This document shows, one piece after another, positions 8,126 through 15,979 of a stretch of 47,673 nucleotides of DNA. The notes below the pieces were generated by a model, which made no database searches, was not told where the DNA came from, and saw nothing but the letters and a program-made list of their open reading frames with translations. Origin of the DNA: Clostridiales bacterium (lineage in GTDB: Bacteria > Bacillota > Clostridia > Christensenellales > Aristaeellaceae); NCBI GenBank assembly GCA_015056155.1, contig SVGU01000012.1, positions 1-47,673 of the forward strand, in the 5' to 3' direction. Positions within the stretch are counted from its first letter, which is position 1. The number at the start of each line of letters is the position of its first letter. The translations under genes were made by a program, and so were the position numbers.

Positions 8126-9607
8126 ATGCGGATCGGTTTCGACCATGATAAATACACGGCCATGCAGTCGGAGCATATTCTCAAACGAATCGCTGAGTTT
8201 GGCGGCAAGCTCTATCTGGAGCTGGGCGGCAAGCTCTTTGACGATACGCATGCTTCCCGCGTGCTGCCGGGCTTCCGGCCGGACAGCAAGGTGTCGATGC
8301 TGCTGAACCTGAAGGATCAGGCGGAGCTGGTCATCGTCATCAGCGCGGAGGACATCGAAAAGAACAAGACCCGCGGCGATCTGGGCATCACCTATGATGC
8401 GGATGTGCTGCGGCTGATCGACGCTTTCCGCGGCATCGGGATGTACGTGGGCAGCGTGGTGCTGACCCGGTGGAACGAGCAGCGGGCGGCGGTGATGTTC
8501 AAGCAGCGCCTGGAGTCGCTGGGCATCCATGTGTACCAGCACTACTCCATCGAGGGCTATCCCTACAATGTGAAGCACATCGTTTCCGACGCCGGCTTTG
8601 GCCGCAACGATTATGTGGAGACCACGCGCCCGCTGGTGCTGGTGACCGCGCCCGGCCCCGGCTCCGGCAAGATGGCGGTGTGCCTGAGCCAGCTGTATCA
8701 GGAGCTCAAGCGCGGCGTGCAGGCCGGCTATGCGAAATTCGAGACGTTCCCGATCTGGAACCTGTCCCTCAAGCACCCGGTCAACGTCGCCTATGAAGCT
8801 GCGACCGTCGATCTGGACGATCACAACATGATCGACCCCTATCATCTGGAGGCCTACGGCGTCACGACGGTCAATTACAACCGCGATATCGAGATCTTCC
8901 CGGTGCTCAGCGCCGTGTTCCAGCAGATCTATGGCAAGTCCCCCTATGCTTCGCCCACGGACATGGGCGTGAACATGGTTGGCAACTGCATCATTGACGA
9001 TGACATCTGCCGCGACGCCGCCCATCAGGAGATCATCCGCCGATATTATTCCGCGCGCTGTGCCCTGCGTCAGGGACATGGCGAGCAGACGCAGGTGGAA
9101 AAGCTGGAGATGCTGCTGCAGAAATCCGGCCTGTCGGACGACGACCGCCCGGTGATCGCCGCAGCGCGGAGCCGCGCGGAGGAAACCGGCGCGCCTGCCG
9201 CCGCCCTGCAGCTGCCGGATGGACGCATCATCACCGGCAAGACGACGAACCTGCTGGGCCCCTCGGCGGCGCTGCTGCTCAACGCGCTCAAGGCTCTCGG
9301 CGGCATCGAGAAGAGCGCGCATCTGATCGCTCCCAGCGTCATCGAGCCGATCCAGTCCCTCAAATGCGATTATCTGGGCAACCACAATCCTCGCCTGCAC
9401 ACGGACGAGGTGCTGCTGGCGCTGTCCATCAGCGCCGCGACGGACGAGCGGGCGGCCCTGGCGATGAAGCAGCTGCACCAGCTCAAGGGCTGCGAGGTGC
9501 ACACGACGGTGATCCTGTCCTCCGTGGACGTGAACATCTTCAAGCGTCTGGGTGTGAACCTGACCTCCGATCCGCAGTACCAGACCCACAAGCTGTATCA
9601 CAAGTAA
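8126..9607 (+). CDS. DUF1846 family protein
   Basis: A 493-residue cytosolic protein that matches DUF1846 along its length: start MRIGFDHDKYTAMQSEHILKR, then FGGKLYLELGGKLFDDTHASRVLPGF, KSPYASPTDMGVNMVGN and GKTTNLLGPSAALLLNALK (quoted in parts). The family is widespread in Firmicutes; its reaction is not established to my knowledge. The ATG at 8126 has AGGAGG eight bases upstream; the same frame is open further upstream but the extra 53 residues overlap the promoter. It is monocistronic, with its own promoter and a following hairpin terminator. Confidence 0.9.
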   Translation: MRIGFDHDKYTAMQSEHILKRIAEFGGKLYLELGGKLFDDTHASRVLPGFRPDSKVSMLLNLKDQAELVIVISAEDIEKNKTRGDLGITYDADVLRLIDAFRGIGMYVGSVVLTRWNEQRAAVMFKQRLESLGIHVYQHYSIEGYPYNVKHIVSDAGFGRNDYVETTRPLVLVTAPGPGSGKMAVCLSQLYQELKRGVQAGYAKFETFPIWNLSLKHPVNVAYEAATVDLDDHNMIDPYHLEAYGVTTVNYNRDIEIFPVLSAVFQQIYGKSPYASPTDMGVNMVGNCIIDDDICRDAAHQEIIRRYYSARCALRQGHGEQTQVEKLEMLLQKSGLSDDDRPVIAAARSRAEETGAPAAALQLPDGRIITGKTTNLLGPSAALLLNALKALGGIEKSAHLIAPSVIEPIQSLKCDYLGNHNPRLHTDEVLLALSISAATDERAALAMKQLHQLKGCEVHTTVILSSVDVNIFKRLGVNLTSDPQYQTHKLYHK

Positions 9608-9610
9608 AGG

Positions 9611-9651
9611 AAACGCACCCCTCAGCCGGAAGCGGCGAAGGGGTGCGTTTT
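9611..9651. terminator. Bidirectional rho-independent terminator
   Basis: The 12-base arm AAACGCACCCCT (9611-9622) pairs with AGGGGTGCGTTT (9639-9650), with a nested GCCG/CGGC stem in the loop. It lies between the convergent DUF1846 and YbaK-like genes, with T-rich ends in both directions. Confidence 0.85.
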
Positions 9652-9662
9652 GCTGTGTGGTT

Positions 9663-10133
9663 TTACTGCCAGTCCTTGCATACGTCGATCCATGCTCTGC
9701 AGCCGGAGTGCTTCTCCAGCTCCTCCATCGTCATTTCGATCGCGGAGTTGCTGCTGCCGCAGGCGGGGAACACCGTGCCGAAGCGCTTCATGGAAACGTC
9801 CAGATAGATCTCCACGCCTTCGTTGACGGCAAAGGGACACACGCCGCCCACCGCATGGCCGATCACGCTTTCGGCCTCGTCATGGCCGAGCATCTTTGCC
9901 TTGACGCCGAAATACGCCTTGAATCTGGGATTGTCGATGCGGGCGTCGCCGGCGGCAACGATCAGCACCGCCCGGTCGCCCACGCGGAAGGAGAGCGTCT
10001 TGGCGATCCGTCCCGGCTCGCAGGAAAGCGCCTGCGCCGCCAGCTCCACCGTGGCGCTGGATACCTCGAATTCCATCACCCGTTCCTCCATGCCCTGGGC
10101 ACGGAAGTAGGCCTTTACCTTTTCAATAGCCAT
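9663..10133 (-). CDS. YbaK/EbsC-type aminoacyl-tRNA deacylase-like protein
   Basis: A 156-residue single-domain protein of the YbaK/ProX editing family, which hydrolyses mischarged aminoacyl-tRNAs in trans. Motifs are AQALSCEPGRIAKTLSFRVG with the conserved Lys of AKTL, VIGHAVGGVCPFAV (the GxVxPF signature) and YLDVSMKRFGTVFPACGSSN. ATG 10133 follows GGAGGG at five bases; the longer open frame upstream lacks a ribosome-binding site and overlaps the promoter. It is divergent from the phosphoribosyltransferase gene. The tRNA specificity cannot be told from sequence. Confidence 0.88.
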   Translation of the reverse strand: MAIEKVKAYFRAQGMEERVMEFEVSSATVELAAQALSCEPGRIAKTLSFRVGDRAVLIVAAGDARIDNPRFKAYFGVKAKMLGHDEAESVIGHAVGGVCPFAVNEGVEIYLDVSMKRFGTVFPACGSSNSAIEMTMEELEKHSGCRAWIDVCKDWQ

Positions 10134-10161
10134 GATTTCCCTCCATTTGCATTTGAATATC

Positions 10162-10189
10162 ATTGTACCACATGCGTCAGGGGAGTCAA
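10162..10189 (-). promoter_or_regulatory. Sigma-A promoter of the YbaK-like gene
   Basis: On the minus strand TTGACT (10184-10189), a 16-base spacer ending in TGG, then TACAAT (10162-10167). It lies 28 bases before the ATG. Confidence 0.75.
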
Positions 10190-10223
10190 GGCGTATACAC
10201 CAAAAGAACGAAGCTCCGTGCCG

Positions 10224-10252
10224 TTGACATATCCGGCTAATCGCGCTACAAT
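10224..10252 (+). promoter_or_regulatory. Sigma-A promoter of the phosphoribosyltransferase gene
   Basis: TTGACA (10224-10229), a 17-base spacer, TACAAT (10247-10252). This is close to consensus and lies 57 bases before the start codon. It is back to back with the YbaK-like promoter. Confidence 0.85.
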
Positions 10253-10309
10253 TAGTACGTGAACAGCGCATCTGCGCATGCGAGAAATACGAATAAGAAG
10301 GGTGATACC

Positions 10310-10867
10310 ATGCTGACCCATGAAATGACCATCGCTGGCCTGAAGCGCCACCTGCCCATCTGCCGCGTGACGGACGATCTGTACATCGGCGCGTTCGTCA
10401 TCTTCGGCGACTGCGAGCTGACCACCGCCTGCGCGGAGGAGCTGCTGAAGAAGGCGCCGGAATATGATTACATCATCACGGCCGAGTCCAAGGGCATCCC
10501 GCTGGCGCAGGAGATGGCGCGCTTGGCGAAGGACGAGAAGTGGCTGCTGGCGCGCAAGGGCCCCAAGCTGTACATGCAGGATATCCTGTGCGTGGAGGTC
10601 AAGTCCATCACGACCGAGAAGGTGCAGAAGCTGTATCTGGACGGCAACGACGCCAAGCTCATGAAGGGCAAGAAGATCCTTGTCGTGGACGATGTTATCT
10701 CTACGGGCGAATCCCTGCGTGCACTGGAGGAGCTGGTGCTGACGGCTGGCGGCGAGATCGCCGGACGGATGACCATCCTCGCCGAGGGCGAAGCGCAGGA
10801 CCGCAAGGACATCGTGTATCTGGAGAAGCTGCCGCTGTTCAACGCAAAGGGCGAGATCATCGGCTGA
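10310..10867 (+). CDS. Phosphoribosyltransferase family protein (purine type)
   Basis: A 185-residue type I phosphoribosyltransferase. The PRPP-binding loop is VVDDVISTGES (125-135). The flexible region LLARKGPKLYM and the early pyrophosphate-loop segment TAESKGIP (58-65) resemble adenine/xanthine phosphoribosyltransferases, so it probably transfers ribose 5-phosphate from PRPP to a purine base. The exact base is uncertain. ATG 10310 was chosen because the MLTHEMTIAGLKRHLP start is typical; the ribosome-binding site AAGAAGGGTG is modest. It is monocistronic between a near-consensus promoter and a strong terminator. Confidence 0.85.
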   Translation: MLTHEMTIAGLKRHLPICRVTDDLYIGAFVIFGDCELTTACAEELLKKAPEYDYIITAESKGIPLAQEMARLAKDEKWLLARKGPKLYMQDILCVEVKSITTEKVQKLYLDGNDAKLMKGKKILVVDDVISTGESLRALEELVLTAGGEIAGRMTILAEGEAQDRKDIVYLEKLPLFNAKGEIIG

Positions 10868-10883
10868 GGCTGACCGGGGATGC

Positions 10884-10909
10884 AAGGAGGGCGTGTGCCC
10901 TCCTTTTTT
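10884..10909 (+). terminator. Rho-independent terminator after the phosphoribosyltransferase gene
   Basis: A perfect 9-base stem, AAGGAGGGC (10884-10892) with GCCCTCCTT (10897-10905), a four-base loop and a T run. It isolates the sporulation genes downstream. Confidence 0.9.
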
Positions 10910-10912
10910 GAT

Positions 10913-10943
10913 GGAATGACGCGGCCGTCAGCCGGGCATACTC
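10913..10943 (+). promoter_or_regulatory. Putative sigma-G/sigma-F-type promoter of gpr
   Basis: GGAATG (10913-10918), an 18-base spacer, then CATACTC (10937-10943). The -10 matches the forespore consensus CATACTA in six of seven bases; the -35 matches TGAATA in four of six. gpr is a forespore gene in Bacillus. No sigma-A hexamers are seen here. Confidence 0.5.
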
Positions 10944-10966
10944 CTGGAAAAGGAGCGTGATGGACG

Positions 10967-11875
10967 ATGGATTACCGTACAGACCTGGCCATGGAGCGGA
11001 CGGTTTATCCCGGCGGGCTTGGAGAGGGCGTGGCAGTGCAGACGCAGCATGACGGCGCGGCGGAGATCACCTGGGTGCGCATCCATACCCCGCAGGCAGC
11101 GAAGCGGCTGGGCAAGGCGGAGGGTACCTACTGGACGATGACCCACCCGGAGCTGCCGGTGTTGACGGCGCAGGAGCGGATCGGCGTGGCCAGGGAGGTG
11201 GCGCAGGTATTGCGGCTGATGCTGCCGCCCAAGGGGGACGTGCTGGTGCTGGGCCTTGGCAACCGGCGGATGACGGCGGACGCGCTGGGCGACCGGGTCG
11301 TCAGCGGCGTGCTGGTGACGCGTCATCTGAAGGAATGGACGGAGCAGCCGGGCGGCACGGAGGCGCTGCGAAGTGTATGTGCGATGTCACCGGGGGTGCT
11401 GGGCGTGACGGGCATGGAAACGGCGGAGTTGGCCATGGGCCTGGTGGAGCGGCTGAAGCCCGCAGCGGTATTGGTGGTCGATGCCCTGGCGGCCATGGAG
11501 ACCGATCACATCGGCACCACCATCCAGCTGACGGATACCGGCATCCGTCCGGGCAGCGGCGTGGGAAACCACCGGGCAGGCATCACGGCGGATACGCTGC
11601 ATGTCCCCGTGATCGCCATCGGCATCCCGATGGTGGTCTATTCCTCGACCATCGTCCGCGACGCGCTCAAGCACATCCTTGCCGCAGAGAGCACGGATGA
11701 GGAGGCGCACCGCATGGCGGAGCAGCTGACCGGCAGTATCAAGGCGGATCTGGTCGTGACCCCGCGCAACATCGACGAGCTGGTCGCGGGGCTTGCCGAC
11801 ATGCTGGCGCTGGCGATCAACAGCGCGCTGCAGCCTGCGTACTCCATCGATGAGCTGACGCATTACCTCCACTGA
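10967..11875 (+). CDS. gpr: Germination protease GPR (spore protease, peptidase family A25)
   Basis: A 302-residue GPR, which degrades small acid-soluble spore proteins at germination. The two catalytic Asp regions are present: GLGNRRMTADALGD (Asp105, equivalent of Asp127 in Bacillus megaterium GPR) and VVDALAA (Asp172, equivalent of Asp193), followed by TTIQLTDTGIRPGSGVGN. Bacillus GPR is about 370 residues. This one starts MDYRTDLAMER, so the N-terminal propeptide seen in Bacillus is almost absent. An in-frame TGA nine bases upstream of the ATG rules out an unseen extension. A GGAG site lies about ten bases upstream. spoIIP follows, as in Bacillus. Confidence 0.92.
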   Translation: MDYRTDLAMERTVYPGGLGEGVAVQTQHDGAAEITWVRIHTPQAAKRLGKAEGTYWTMTHPELPVLTAQERIGVAREVAQVLRLMLPPKGDVLVLGLGNRRMTADALGDRVVSGVLVTRHLKEWTEQPGGTEALRSVCAMSPGVLGVTGMETAELAMGLVERLKPAAVLVVDALAAMETDHIGTTIQLTDTGIRPGSGVGNHRAGITADTLHVPVIAIGIPMVVYSSTIVRDALKHILAAESTDEEAHRMAEQLTGSIKADLVVTPRNIDELVAGLADMLALAINSALQPAYSIDELTHYLH

Positions 11876-11877
11876 CG

Positions 11878-11906
11878 GTATATCTGCCTGTCCGGGCGCA
11901 TACAGT
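11878..11906 (+). promoter_or_regulatory. Putative sigma-E-type promoter of spoIIP
   Basis: GTATATC (11878-11884), exactly 14 bases, then CATACAGT (11899-11906). Against the sigma-E consensus (KMATATT, N14, CATACAHT) this is five of seven and seven of eight. It lies 26 bases before spoIIP, which is a mother-cell gene in Bacillus. The strength of the call comes from spacing plus context. Confidence 0.6.
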
Positions 11907-11931
11907 GTATGCGAAGGGTGGGTGAGGAGAA

Positions 11932-12855
11932 ATGCGGCTGAGGGAACGGGCGATGCTGTGCCTGCTGGTGCAGCTGGCGGTGACGTGCCTGTCGCTGTCG
12001 GGGCAGCATCTTTTCCGGCGGCGGAACGTCGCAGCCTTTGCGGAGCAGCCGTATGTCTTTGCGGTCGAGGTCGCAGCAGATACGCCGGTTCCGCTGACTG
12101 TTGCGCCGCAGGCGACCTTCACGCCGCAGCCAGATGCAGCGGAGACGGATACCTTCCTCCGGGTGGAGGTGATCCGCGAAACGCCGGAGCCTCCGTCCTG
12201 GGCCGGAAAGCGTGTGCTGATCTATCATACCCACACATGGGAAGCCTATGAGCAGACGGACGGCGCGCCCTATCGGGAAACGGAGAAATGGCGGACGAAG
12301 GACAATTCGAACAATGTCGTGGCGGTGGGAGATGCGCTGACCGCCGCTCTGGAGGCGCTGGGCCTGACGGTCGTGCATGATACGACGGCCTTTGAGCCGC
12401 CAAACCTTGATGACGCCTATGAGCGCTCGCTGGCGATGCTTCAGCGTCGCGCTGAAGCCGGCGAAAGCTACGATCTGTATATCGACCTTCACCGGGATGC
12501 TTTGTCATCCGCATCCACCATCCGCCGGACGGTCACCATCGGCGGAGAGGAGGTCGCGCGGTTCATGGTGCTTATCGGAAAGGGTACGACCGGCGGCTAC
12601 ACGGAGAAGCCGGACTGGGAGGCGAATCAGCTGATCGCCCGGCGGATCACTTCGAGCCTGAACGGGCAATGCGAAGGCCTTGCGCGGGATGTGAAGATCA
12701 AAACAGGCCGATTCAACCAGCATGTGGCGGATCGCTGCGTGCTGATCGAATGCGGCGTGAATACCAACACGCTTCAGCAGGTGCTCTCCGGCGTGCCCTA
12801 TCTGGCGCAGGCTATTGCAGATGCGCTAGCGGGCGGGGAGAGCAGTTCCGAATAA
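11932..12855 (+). CDS. spoIIP: Stage II sporulation protein P, peptidoglycan amidase
   Basis: A 307-residue SpoIIP, the amidase that with SpoIID and SpoIIM thins septal peptidoglycan and drives engulfment. An N-terminal membrane anchor (about residues 7-24) precedes a low-complexity linker and the amidase domain from about residue 92. Likely zinc and catalytic residues lie in YHTHTWEAY (His99, His101, Glu104), DLHRD (185-189) and LIECGVN (Glu273). KTGRFNQHVADRCVLIE is typical of the family. The gpr-spoIIP order matches Bacillus subtilis, which supports the identity of this copy over the second paralogue at 15976. Start ATG 11932; upstream GGTGAGGAG. Confidence 0.92.
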   Translation: MRLRERAMLCLLVQLAVTCLSLSGQHLFRRRNVAAFAEQPYVFAVEVAADTPVPLTVAPQATFTPQPDAAETDTFLRVEVIRETPEPPSWAGKRVLIYHTHTWEAYEQTDGAPYRETEKWRTKDNSNNVVAVGDALTAALEALGLTVVHDTTAFEPPNLDDAYERSLAMLQRRAEAGESYDLYIDLHRDALSSASTIRRTVTIGGEEVARFMVLIGKGTTGGYTEKPDWEANQLIARRITSSLNGQCEGLARDVKIKTGRFNQHVADRCVLIECGVNTNTLQQVLSGVPYLAQAIADALAGGESSSE

Positions 12856-12888
12856 AAATGGCCCCGGAAGACGCGCGTCCTCCGGGGC
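12854..12888 (-). terminator. Terminator of the 752-residue unknown gene (shared intergenic hairpin)
   Basis: GCCCCGGA and TCCGGGGC (12861-12888) form a GC-rich stem with an inner GAC/GTC. On the minus strand it is followed by TTTTTA, so it ends the unknown gene. The T run overlaps the spoIIP stop codon; on the plus strand no T run follows. Confidence 0.8.
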
Positions 12889-12903
12889 TGAGCTGTATCA
12901 TAT

Positions 12904-15162
12904 TTACATGGCTGCGAGGGAAAGCGGGAACTCGTCCAGCAGCGGCTTCACGGCCTGAGCATACCTGCTGCCGCGTTCAATGGCCGGGATGATCCAGAGC
13001 AGGATCGCCCAGTCGGCTGCAGCGGGCAGCCCGCCGTCCATCAGACCTGCGCAGATGGAGACGAACCGGAACATCTCCGCCCGTGCCGCGCCGGAAAGCG
13101 GAATGGCGGCAGACAGGACGGGCGAGAGCACCTTGCTGATCTCCTCGTCGGTCGCGTTGTTTTCGTCGAGGAGCGCGGCGAGGGAAGCTGCGCTGACAGG
13201 CGCGGCGTCGGACTCCTGCTCCTGCGCCACGAAGGGCAGCGCGGGCAGGGCAATGATCGGCCACTGCTGCGCGTCGTAAGCGGCGTTGCGCGTGAGGTTC
13301 GAGTTCATGCGGCTGAGGAGCACCTTGCTCACGCCGGGCAGCGGCGCGTAGTTGGGCAGGCTCGTCATCAGAACGGCAGGCGTGCCGTCCACGGGGCGGA
13401 TGCCGGAAACGGGCTTCTGTTCCGCGGCGATCTGATGCGCGAAGCTGCCAGACCAGCCGAAGCGTGCAGCCAGATTGTGCATGAGCGTCGCCAGCGGTGC
13501 GGGAGTCGGGCAGGAAACGCCGATGCGCGGGCAAAGCGCCAGCAGCGTCAGCACAGCAGCGGCGGTATTGCGGTCGATGCTGATTCCGGCAGCCTCACAG
13601 GCGCCGGTCAGGCGTGCGAACAGCTCGTCCCTGTCGAAGGACTGCCCCGCAATGGGCGTCATCCGCAGCGGCGTGCCTGCCATCGGGGACACCATCTGCG
13701 CGTCGGTCAGGAGCTTCGCGATCGCGGCAGGAACAGCGCTGCTTTGAAGCTCGTCCACCTTGGCAAGCAGCGCATCGCGCTGGGCGGACAGGGCATTGAT
13801 TTCGTTCTTCAGCTCGTCCACGCGGGTCTGGCATTCGCTGCGACAGGCCTCCAGCTGGCTCGTTTCGCGGGTGATGCGGCCCTTCAGGCCGTTGAGCAGC
13901 TCGTCCTTGTATGCATCCACATCCCGGCGCGCACGGTCCAGCTCGCACAGGGCGGTCAGACGCTCCGCCTCCAGATCCTGCAGGCGGTCGCGAAGCACGC
14001 GCTGCATCAGCGTTACGCCGTTGCCGCCGATAAAGCGAGGCTCGAGCCTGGCGCGGATGCCGTCCAGGGACAGGATGCAGTCCAGCAGCTGTTCCTGCGA
14101 ATCCGTTGCGTTCCATGCCTGACGCAGGCTCACACAGGCCGTTTCGACCGGGTTGGCGACGGCATGCATGGCAGTTCCGGCGGGGAGGCTGTGGGTCGGG
14201 GGCTCGTACTTGCCCACGGCAAGCTGCGAGGCGACGAACTCCTGCGTGCGGTTCTTCGGCTGCGGGACCGAGGTACGCAGGGGCGTGCGGACCAACGGCG
14301 TTCCGGAAAGGGAATCCGTCCGGACCTGCACTGCTTCGGGCACGCGCTGCGGGCGCTGCTCGCGCTGGTGCAGGAGATTGGCGCCCTTGGAGACAGGCTT
14401 GTCCAGCGTCTGCAGGGTCTCCTCAAAGCCCTTGTTCTGATCGAGGATCTGCAGGCTCTTTCCGATGGGCAGGGGGGCGTCGGCAGCGACAGGCGCAGGC
14501 TTTTCTGCGGTCTGCGGCTTTTCTGCGGGCGCTTCAGGCGTGTGAGCAGGCTGCTCAGCGGGATCGGCCTTCGCTTCGGGCGCAGCCTGGGGAGCGGCAG
14601 AGTCCTCCATGCACAGGATCAGCCGGCTCACGCCGTCGGGACAGTCCAGTTCAAAGAGCATGCCGGCGGCTTCCTGCGCAGGCGAGGGCTTTTCGGGCAC
14701 ATCGCGGCGGACAGGGCCGTAGATCGTGTCACCCTCGCGGATAAAGAAGTGCGGCGTGACGACCCTTTCACAGGCTGCGGCATAATCCTCCGCAGTGCCG
14801 TCAACGACCTGATAGAAGGTGTTTTCCGGCAGGGGATGCACCGTGTCGGAATACAGGATATACTGGTTCACCTCGCCCTTGTCGGGGCGGAAGTTCTTGT
14901 TCGTTCGGATCTTTCCAGCGTCTGCGGGCTGGCCGCGCAGGTCGACCACGCAGAACGAGCCGAGCGTACGCATACGCACCTTGAAGGTATGCTGTTCATT
15001 GCGGTCGGGAACGATACGCAGGCAGCCTTCGTTCGGCCAGAGCTGCACCGCTTCCGCGCGAATATCGCCTTCGGTCGTCAGAAGCGGACGAACGCGAAAA
15101 TAAGCCTTCTGGATATTGTCCTCCTCAAGATAGGAGAACAAAAGGCAGCGGTCGAGATTCAT
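12904..15162 (-). CDS. Unknown 752-residue multidomain protein; possible degenerate AAA+ fold
   Basis: I do not recognise this protein. It has no signal peptide or membrane span. Residues 1 to about 190 are a globular, beta-rich region (YFRVRPLL, TPHFFIREGDTIYGPV, GVSRLILCME). About 190-340 is an Ala/Pro/Glu-rich linker. About 390-475 is a heptad-rich coiled coil. About 505-752 is a helical C-terminal domain. In that last part RIGVSCPTPAPLATLMHNLA (547-566) has the strand-loop-helix order of a Walker A region but no GKT, and LSGAARAEMFRFVS with WAILLWIIPAI (689-726) recalls the C-terminal lid helices of McrB-like AAA+ proteins. This is inference. ATG 15162 has GGAGG seven bases upstream; the gene has its own sigma-A promoter and terminator. 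Confidence 0.8.
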   Translation of the reverse strand: MNLDRCLLFSYLEEDNIQKAYFRVRPLLTTEGDIRAEAVQLWPNEGCLRIVPDRNEQHTFKVRMRTLGSFCVVDLRGQPADAGKIRTNKNFRPDKGEVNQYILYSDTVHPLPENTFYQVVDGTAEDYAAACERVVTPHFFIREGDTIYGPVRRDVPEKPSPAQEAAGMLFELDCPDGVSRLILCMEDSAAPQAAPEAKADPAEQPAHTPEAPAEKPQTAEKPAPVAADAPLPIGKSLQILDQNKGFEETLQTLDKPVSKGANLLHQREQRPQRVPEAVQVRTDSLSGTPLVRTPLRTSVPQPKNRTQEFVASQLAVGKYEPPTHSLPAGTAMHAVANPVETACVSLRQAWNATDSQEQLLDCILSLDGIRARLEPRFIGGNGVTLMQRVLRDRLQDLEAERLTALCELDRARRDVDAYKDELLNGLKGRITRETSQLEACRSECQTRVDELKNEINALSAQRDALLAKVDELQSSAVPAAIAKLLTDAQMVSPMAGTPLRMTPIAGQSFDRDELFARLTGACEAAGISIDRNTAAAVLTLLALCPRIGVSCPTPAPLATLMHNLAARFGWSGSFAHQIAAEQKPVSGIRPVDGTPAVLMTSLPNYAPLPGVSKVLLSRMNSNLTRNAAYDAQQWPIIALPALPFVAQEQESDAAPVSAASLAALLDENNATDEEISKVLSPVLSAAIPLSGAARAEMFRFVSICAGLMDGGLPAAADWAILLWIIPAIERGSRYAQAVKPLLDEFPLSLAAM

Positions 15163-15229
15163 CGATATGCCTCCATACATAAGATGATTATGAATAACGG
15201 GTCTGCAGATATAATACCACCTGAATAAC

Positions 15230-15258
15230 ATCTTATCAAAATTTCCCTGCAACGTCAA
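15230..15258 (-). promoter_or_regulatory. Sigma-A promoter of the 752-residue unknown gene
   Basis: On the minus strand TTGACG (15253-15258), a 17-base spacer, TAAGAT (15230-15235). It predicts vegetative expression, unlike the sporulation genes on both sides. The leader is about 60 bases. Confidence 0.75.
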
Positions 15259-15352
15259 GCCCTGAAGGCAGGTTTTACGCGGTTTTGCGGTTATTTCTGC
15301 GCGCTTGGGGGCATGATGACAATATGAATGGACGGGAAAGGTGGAGGCGGGT

Positions 15353-15979
15353 ATGTCATCTGGTATGCTGCTCCTGACAGCGGCGGCTGTTCTGGTGTAT
15401 TGCGGGGCTCTTCAGCGGGTGCTGGACAGGATGTATCTGACGGACCGGGCGGCGCTGCTGCTGATCGGTCTGATGCTTGCGGGAACCTTTCTGCCGCCGG
15501 TCTCCATCGGCATGGTACGGCTGAATATCGGCGGCGCGCTGATCCCGCTGGGCGTGTGCGGCTGGCTGCTGATCCGGGCGGATACGCCGCTGGAGCGGTG
15601 TCGGACGCTCCTGGGGACCGTGCTGACTGCTGCGGCGATCTACGGTCTGACGCTGCTTCTGCCCTCCGAACCGGAAAAGCTGTTCATGGACCCCACGCTT
15701 CTGTGTGCGCTGGCGGGCGGTGTGATCGCCTGGCTTCTTGGCCGAAGCCGCAGGGGAGCCTTCGTGTGCGGCGTGGCAGGCATGATCCTCGCCGATACGG
15801 TGACGGCTGCTGTGAACTGGGCGCGGGGCGTTGATCAGGCGCTGATCCTCGGCGGAGGCGGGCTGGCGGACGCGGTCGTCCTCAGCGGAATGCTTGGCGT
15901 GCTGCTGTGCGAGCTGATCGGGGAAGCGGCAGAGCGCATCATGCGCAGAAGTGCGGCAAAAGGAGGAAACCGGGGATGA
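15353..15979 (+). CDS. DUF1614 family membrane protein
   Basis: A 208-residue integral membrane protein with about six or seven spans, nearly all hydrophobic. LNIGGALIPLGVC and ILGGGGLADAVVLSGMLGVLL resemble the DUF1614 family, which I recall as often encoded beside sporulation genes in Clostridia. The function is unknown. ATG 15353 has GGAGG five bases upstream. Its stop overlaps the start of the second spoIIP gene (ATGA), so the two are translationally coupled and probably act together. Confidence 0.75.
   Translation: MSSGMLLLTAAAVLVYCGALQRVLDRMYLTDRAALLLIGLMLAGTFLPPVSIGMVRLNIGGALIPLGVCGWLLIRADTPLERCRTLLGTVLTAAAIYGLTLLLPSEPEKLFMDPTLLCALAGGVIAWLLGRSRRGAFVCGVAGMILADTVTAAVNWARGVDQALILGGGGLADAVVLSGMLGVLLCELIGEAAERIMRRSAAKGGNRG

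Noticed and set aside
13435-15228. A 597-codon plus-strand frame opposite the 752-residue gene
   Set aside because: The minus-strand frame has a promoter, Shine-Dalgarno and terminator in register; this frame has none and looks like antisense text.
15291-15327. Sigma-E promoter before the DUF1614-spoIIP2 pair
   Set aside because: The best candidate (TTATTTC-N14-CATGATGA) matches the -10 in only three of eight bases.
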